Origin: an uncultured Clostridium sp.
GTDB lineage: Bacteria > Bacillota > Clostridia > Lachnospirales > Lachnospiraceae
NCBI GenBank assembly: GCA_902464345.1
Contig: CABQJA010000116.1
Location: forward strand, 1 to 6,999
Direction: 5' to 3'
Length of the DNA stretch: 6,999 bases
The stretch's first letter is position 1; each line of letters starts with the position of its first letter. Both the position numbers and the translations under genes were made by a program. Shown in pieces: positions 6,061-6,999 of the stretch. The notes under the pieces were generated by a model. The model made no database searches. It was given only the letters and a program-made list of their open reading frames with translations, and was not told the DNA's origin.

Positions 6061-6999
6061 ATGGAAATAAATTACGATGTTGTATTACCGGTGTTGATTG
6101 CATTTGGAATCAGTGTGGTTTTAAGTCCGCTGGTAATCCCTTTTCTAAAAAAACTGAAATTCGGACAGTTTGTCCGGGATGACGGACCGGAGTCTCATTT
6201 GAAGAAATCCGGAACCCCGACCATGGGTGGTCTGATCATTCTTTGCAGTATTGTAGCGACTTCGCTGATCTATGTAAAACAGTATCCAAAGATCCTTCCG
6301 ATCCTTTTTGTAACACTGGGCTTCGGACTGATCGGTTTTCTGGATGATTATATTAAGGTAGTAATGAAACGGTCTCTGGGACTGCGGGCATGGCAGAAGA
6401 TGGCATTACAGATCGTAGTGACAGGCATTTTCTGCTACTATATTATGACACAGACAGATCTCGGTAACCGGATGCTGATTCCGTTCTGGCATGGACATTA
6501 TCTGAACGTAGGGTTCTGGTATGCACCACTGTTGTTCTTCGTTGTGCTCGGAACCGTGAACGGAGCGAATTTTACAGACGGACTGGATGGTCTGGCATCG
6601 TCTGTGACAGTGCTGATCGCAACCTTCTTTACGGTTGTGGCGATCGGTATGAAGGCAGGAATCGAGCCGATTACCTGTGCGACCGTGGGTGCACTGCTGG
6701 GCTTCCTGGTATACAATGTGTTCCCGGCCAGAGTGTTTATGGGCGATACCGGATCTCTGGCACTTGGCGGATTTGTGGCAGCGACAGCCTATATGCTTGA
6801 GATGCCGTTATTTATTCCGATCGTTGCATTGATTTATCTGGTAGAAGTATTGTCTGTAATTATTCAGGTGGTAGCTTTTAAGACAACCGGAAAGCGTCCG
6901 TTTAAGATGGCACCGATTCATCATCATTTTGAGTTGTCCGGATGGCCGGAGACGAAGGTGGTTTCCATCTTTGCGATTGTAACGGCTGTTCTTTGCCTG
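6061..6999 (+). CDS. mraY: Phospho-N-acetylmuramoyl-pentapeptide-transferase MraY (3' end cut by window)
   Basis: MraY is a multi-pass membrane enzyme that transfers phospho-MurNAc-pentapeptide from UDP to undecaprenyl phosphate, making lipid I on the inner face of the membrane. The frame is open from ATG 6061 to the window end, giving 313 residues; family members are near 320-360, so probably only a few C-terminal residues are missing. Diagnostic blocks are all visible: the DGPESHLKKSGTPTMGG segment at 41-57, the aspartate pair D95-D96 in GFLDDYIKV, N167-GANFTDGLDGLA-179 with D173, MGDTGSLALGG at 227-237 with D229, and the triple-histidine loop at 296-298 within KMAPIHHHFE. Several hydrophobic spans surround these, as expected for about ten membrane helices. 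It lies 70 bases after the second PBP, with no murE between them, and has its own candidate promoter. MurD and FtsW commonly follow in related clusters but are outside the window. Confidence 0.97.
   Translation, partial: MEINYDVVLPVLIAFGISVVLSPLVIPFLKKLKFGQFVRDDGPESHLKKSGTPTMGGLIILCSIVATSLIYVKQYPKILPILFVTLGFGLIGFLDDYIKVVMKRSLGLRAWQKMALQIVVTGIFCYYIMTQTDLGNRMLIPFWHGHYLNVGFWYAPLLFFVVLGTVNGANFTDGLDGLASSVTVLIATFFTVVAIGMKAGIEPITCATVGALLGFLVYNVFPARVFMGDTGSLALGGFVAATAYMLEMPLFIPIVALIYLVEVLSVIIQVVAFKTTGKRPFKMAPIHHHFELSGWPETKVVSIFAIVTAVLCL

Noticed and set aside
1..6999. A previously undescribed biological system
   Set aside because: All genes belong to the conserved dcw cluster in a known order, with no foreign genes, mobile elements, arrays or unexplained long gaps. 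Novelty is limited to details within known genes.

Overview
The window is the front end of a division and cell wall (dcw) cluster from a Gram-positive bacterium. All genes lie on the + strand, in the order mraZ, rsmH (mraW), ftsL, a first class B penicillin-binding protein (PbpB/FtsI-like), a second class B penicillin-binding protein (SpoVD-like) and mraY, which is cut by the window end. Two tandem class B PBPs after ftsL is the Bacillus/Clostridia arrangement. The strong AGGAGG-type ribosome sites, the moderate base composition and the protein style suggest an anaerobic Clostridia member, plausibly Lachnospiraceae. That placement is inference, and no species is claimed.

Layout. Bases 1-82 hold the leader, with four 10-bp-phased GTGG-type repeats that look like the MraZ operator, followed by the mraZ ribosome site. 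mraZ (83-529) and rsmH (539-1480) are almost contiguous, and the rsmH ribosome site overlaps the mraZ stop codon. ftsL overlaps rsmH by 4 bases if it starts at the GTG. The first PBP follows ftsL after 16 bases. A 40-base gap with a short inverted repeat precedes the second PBP. A 70-base gap with a good sigma-A-type promoter candidate precedes mraY. No stretch over 300 bases lacks a gene, and I see no RNA gene, mobile element, CRISPR array or terminator.

How the genes work together. MraZ is expected to bind the leader repeats and control the cluster. RsmH methylates 16S rRNA. FtsL is a bitopic divisome protein that links to the septal PBP. The two PBPs cross-link peptidoglycan outside the membrane. 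MraY makes lipid I, which is needed for the PBP substrate, inside the membrane.

This is a conserved housekeeping locus, not a new system. Points worth a second look are the clean operator, a KTG-to-KTA change in the second PBP's active-site motif, an acidic low-complexity insert and tail in the first PBP, cysteine pairs near both PBP active sites, and the missing murE with a promoter in its place.
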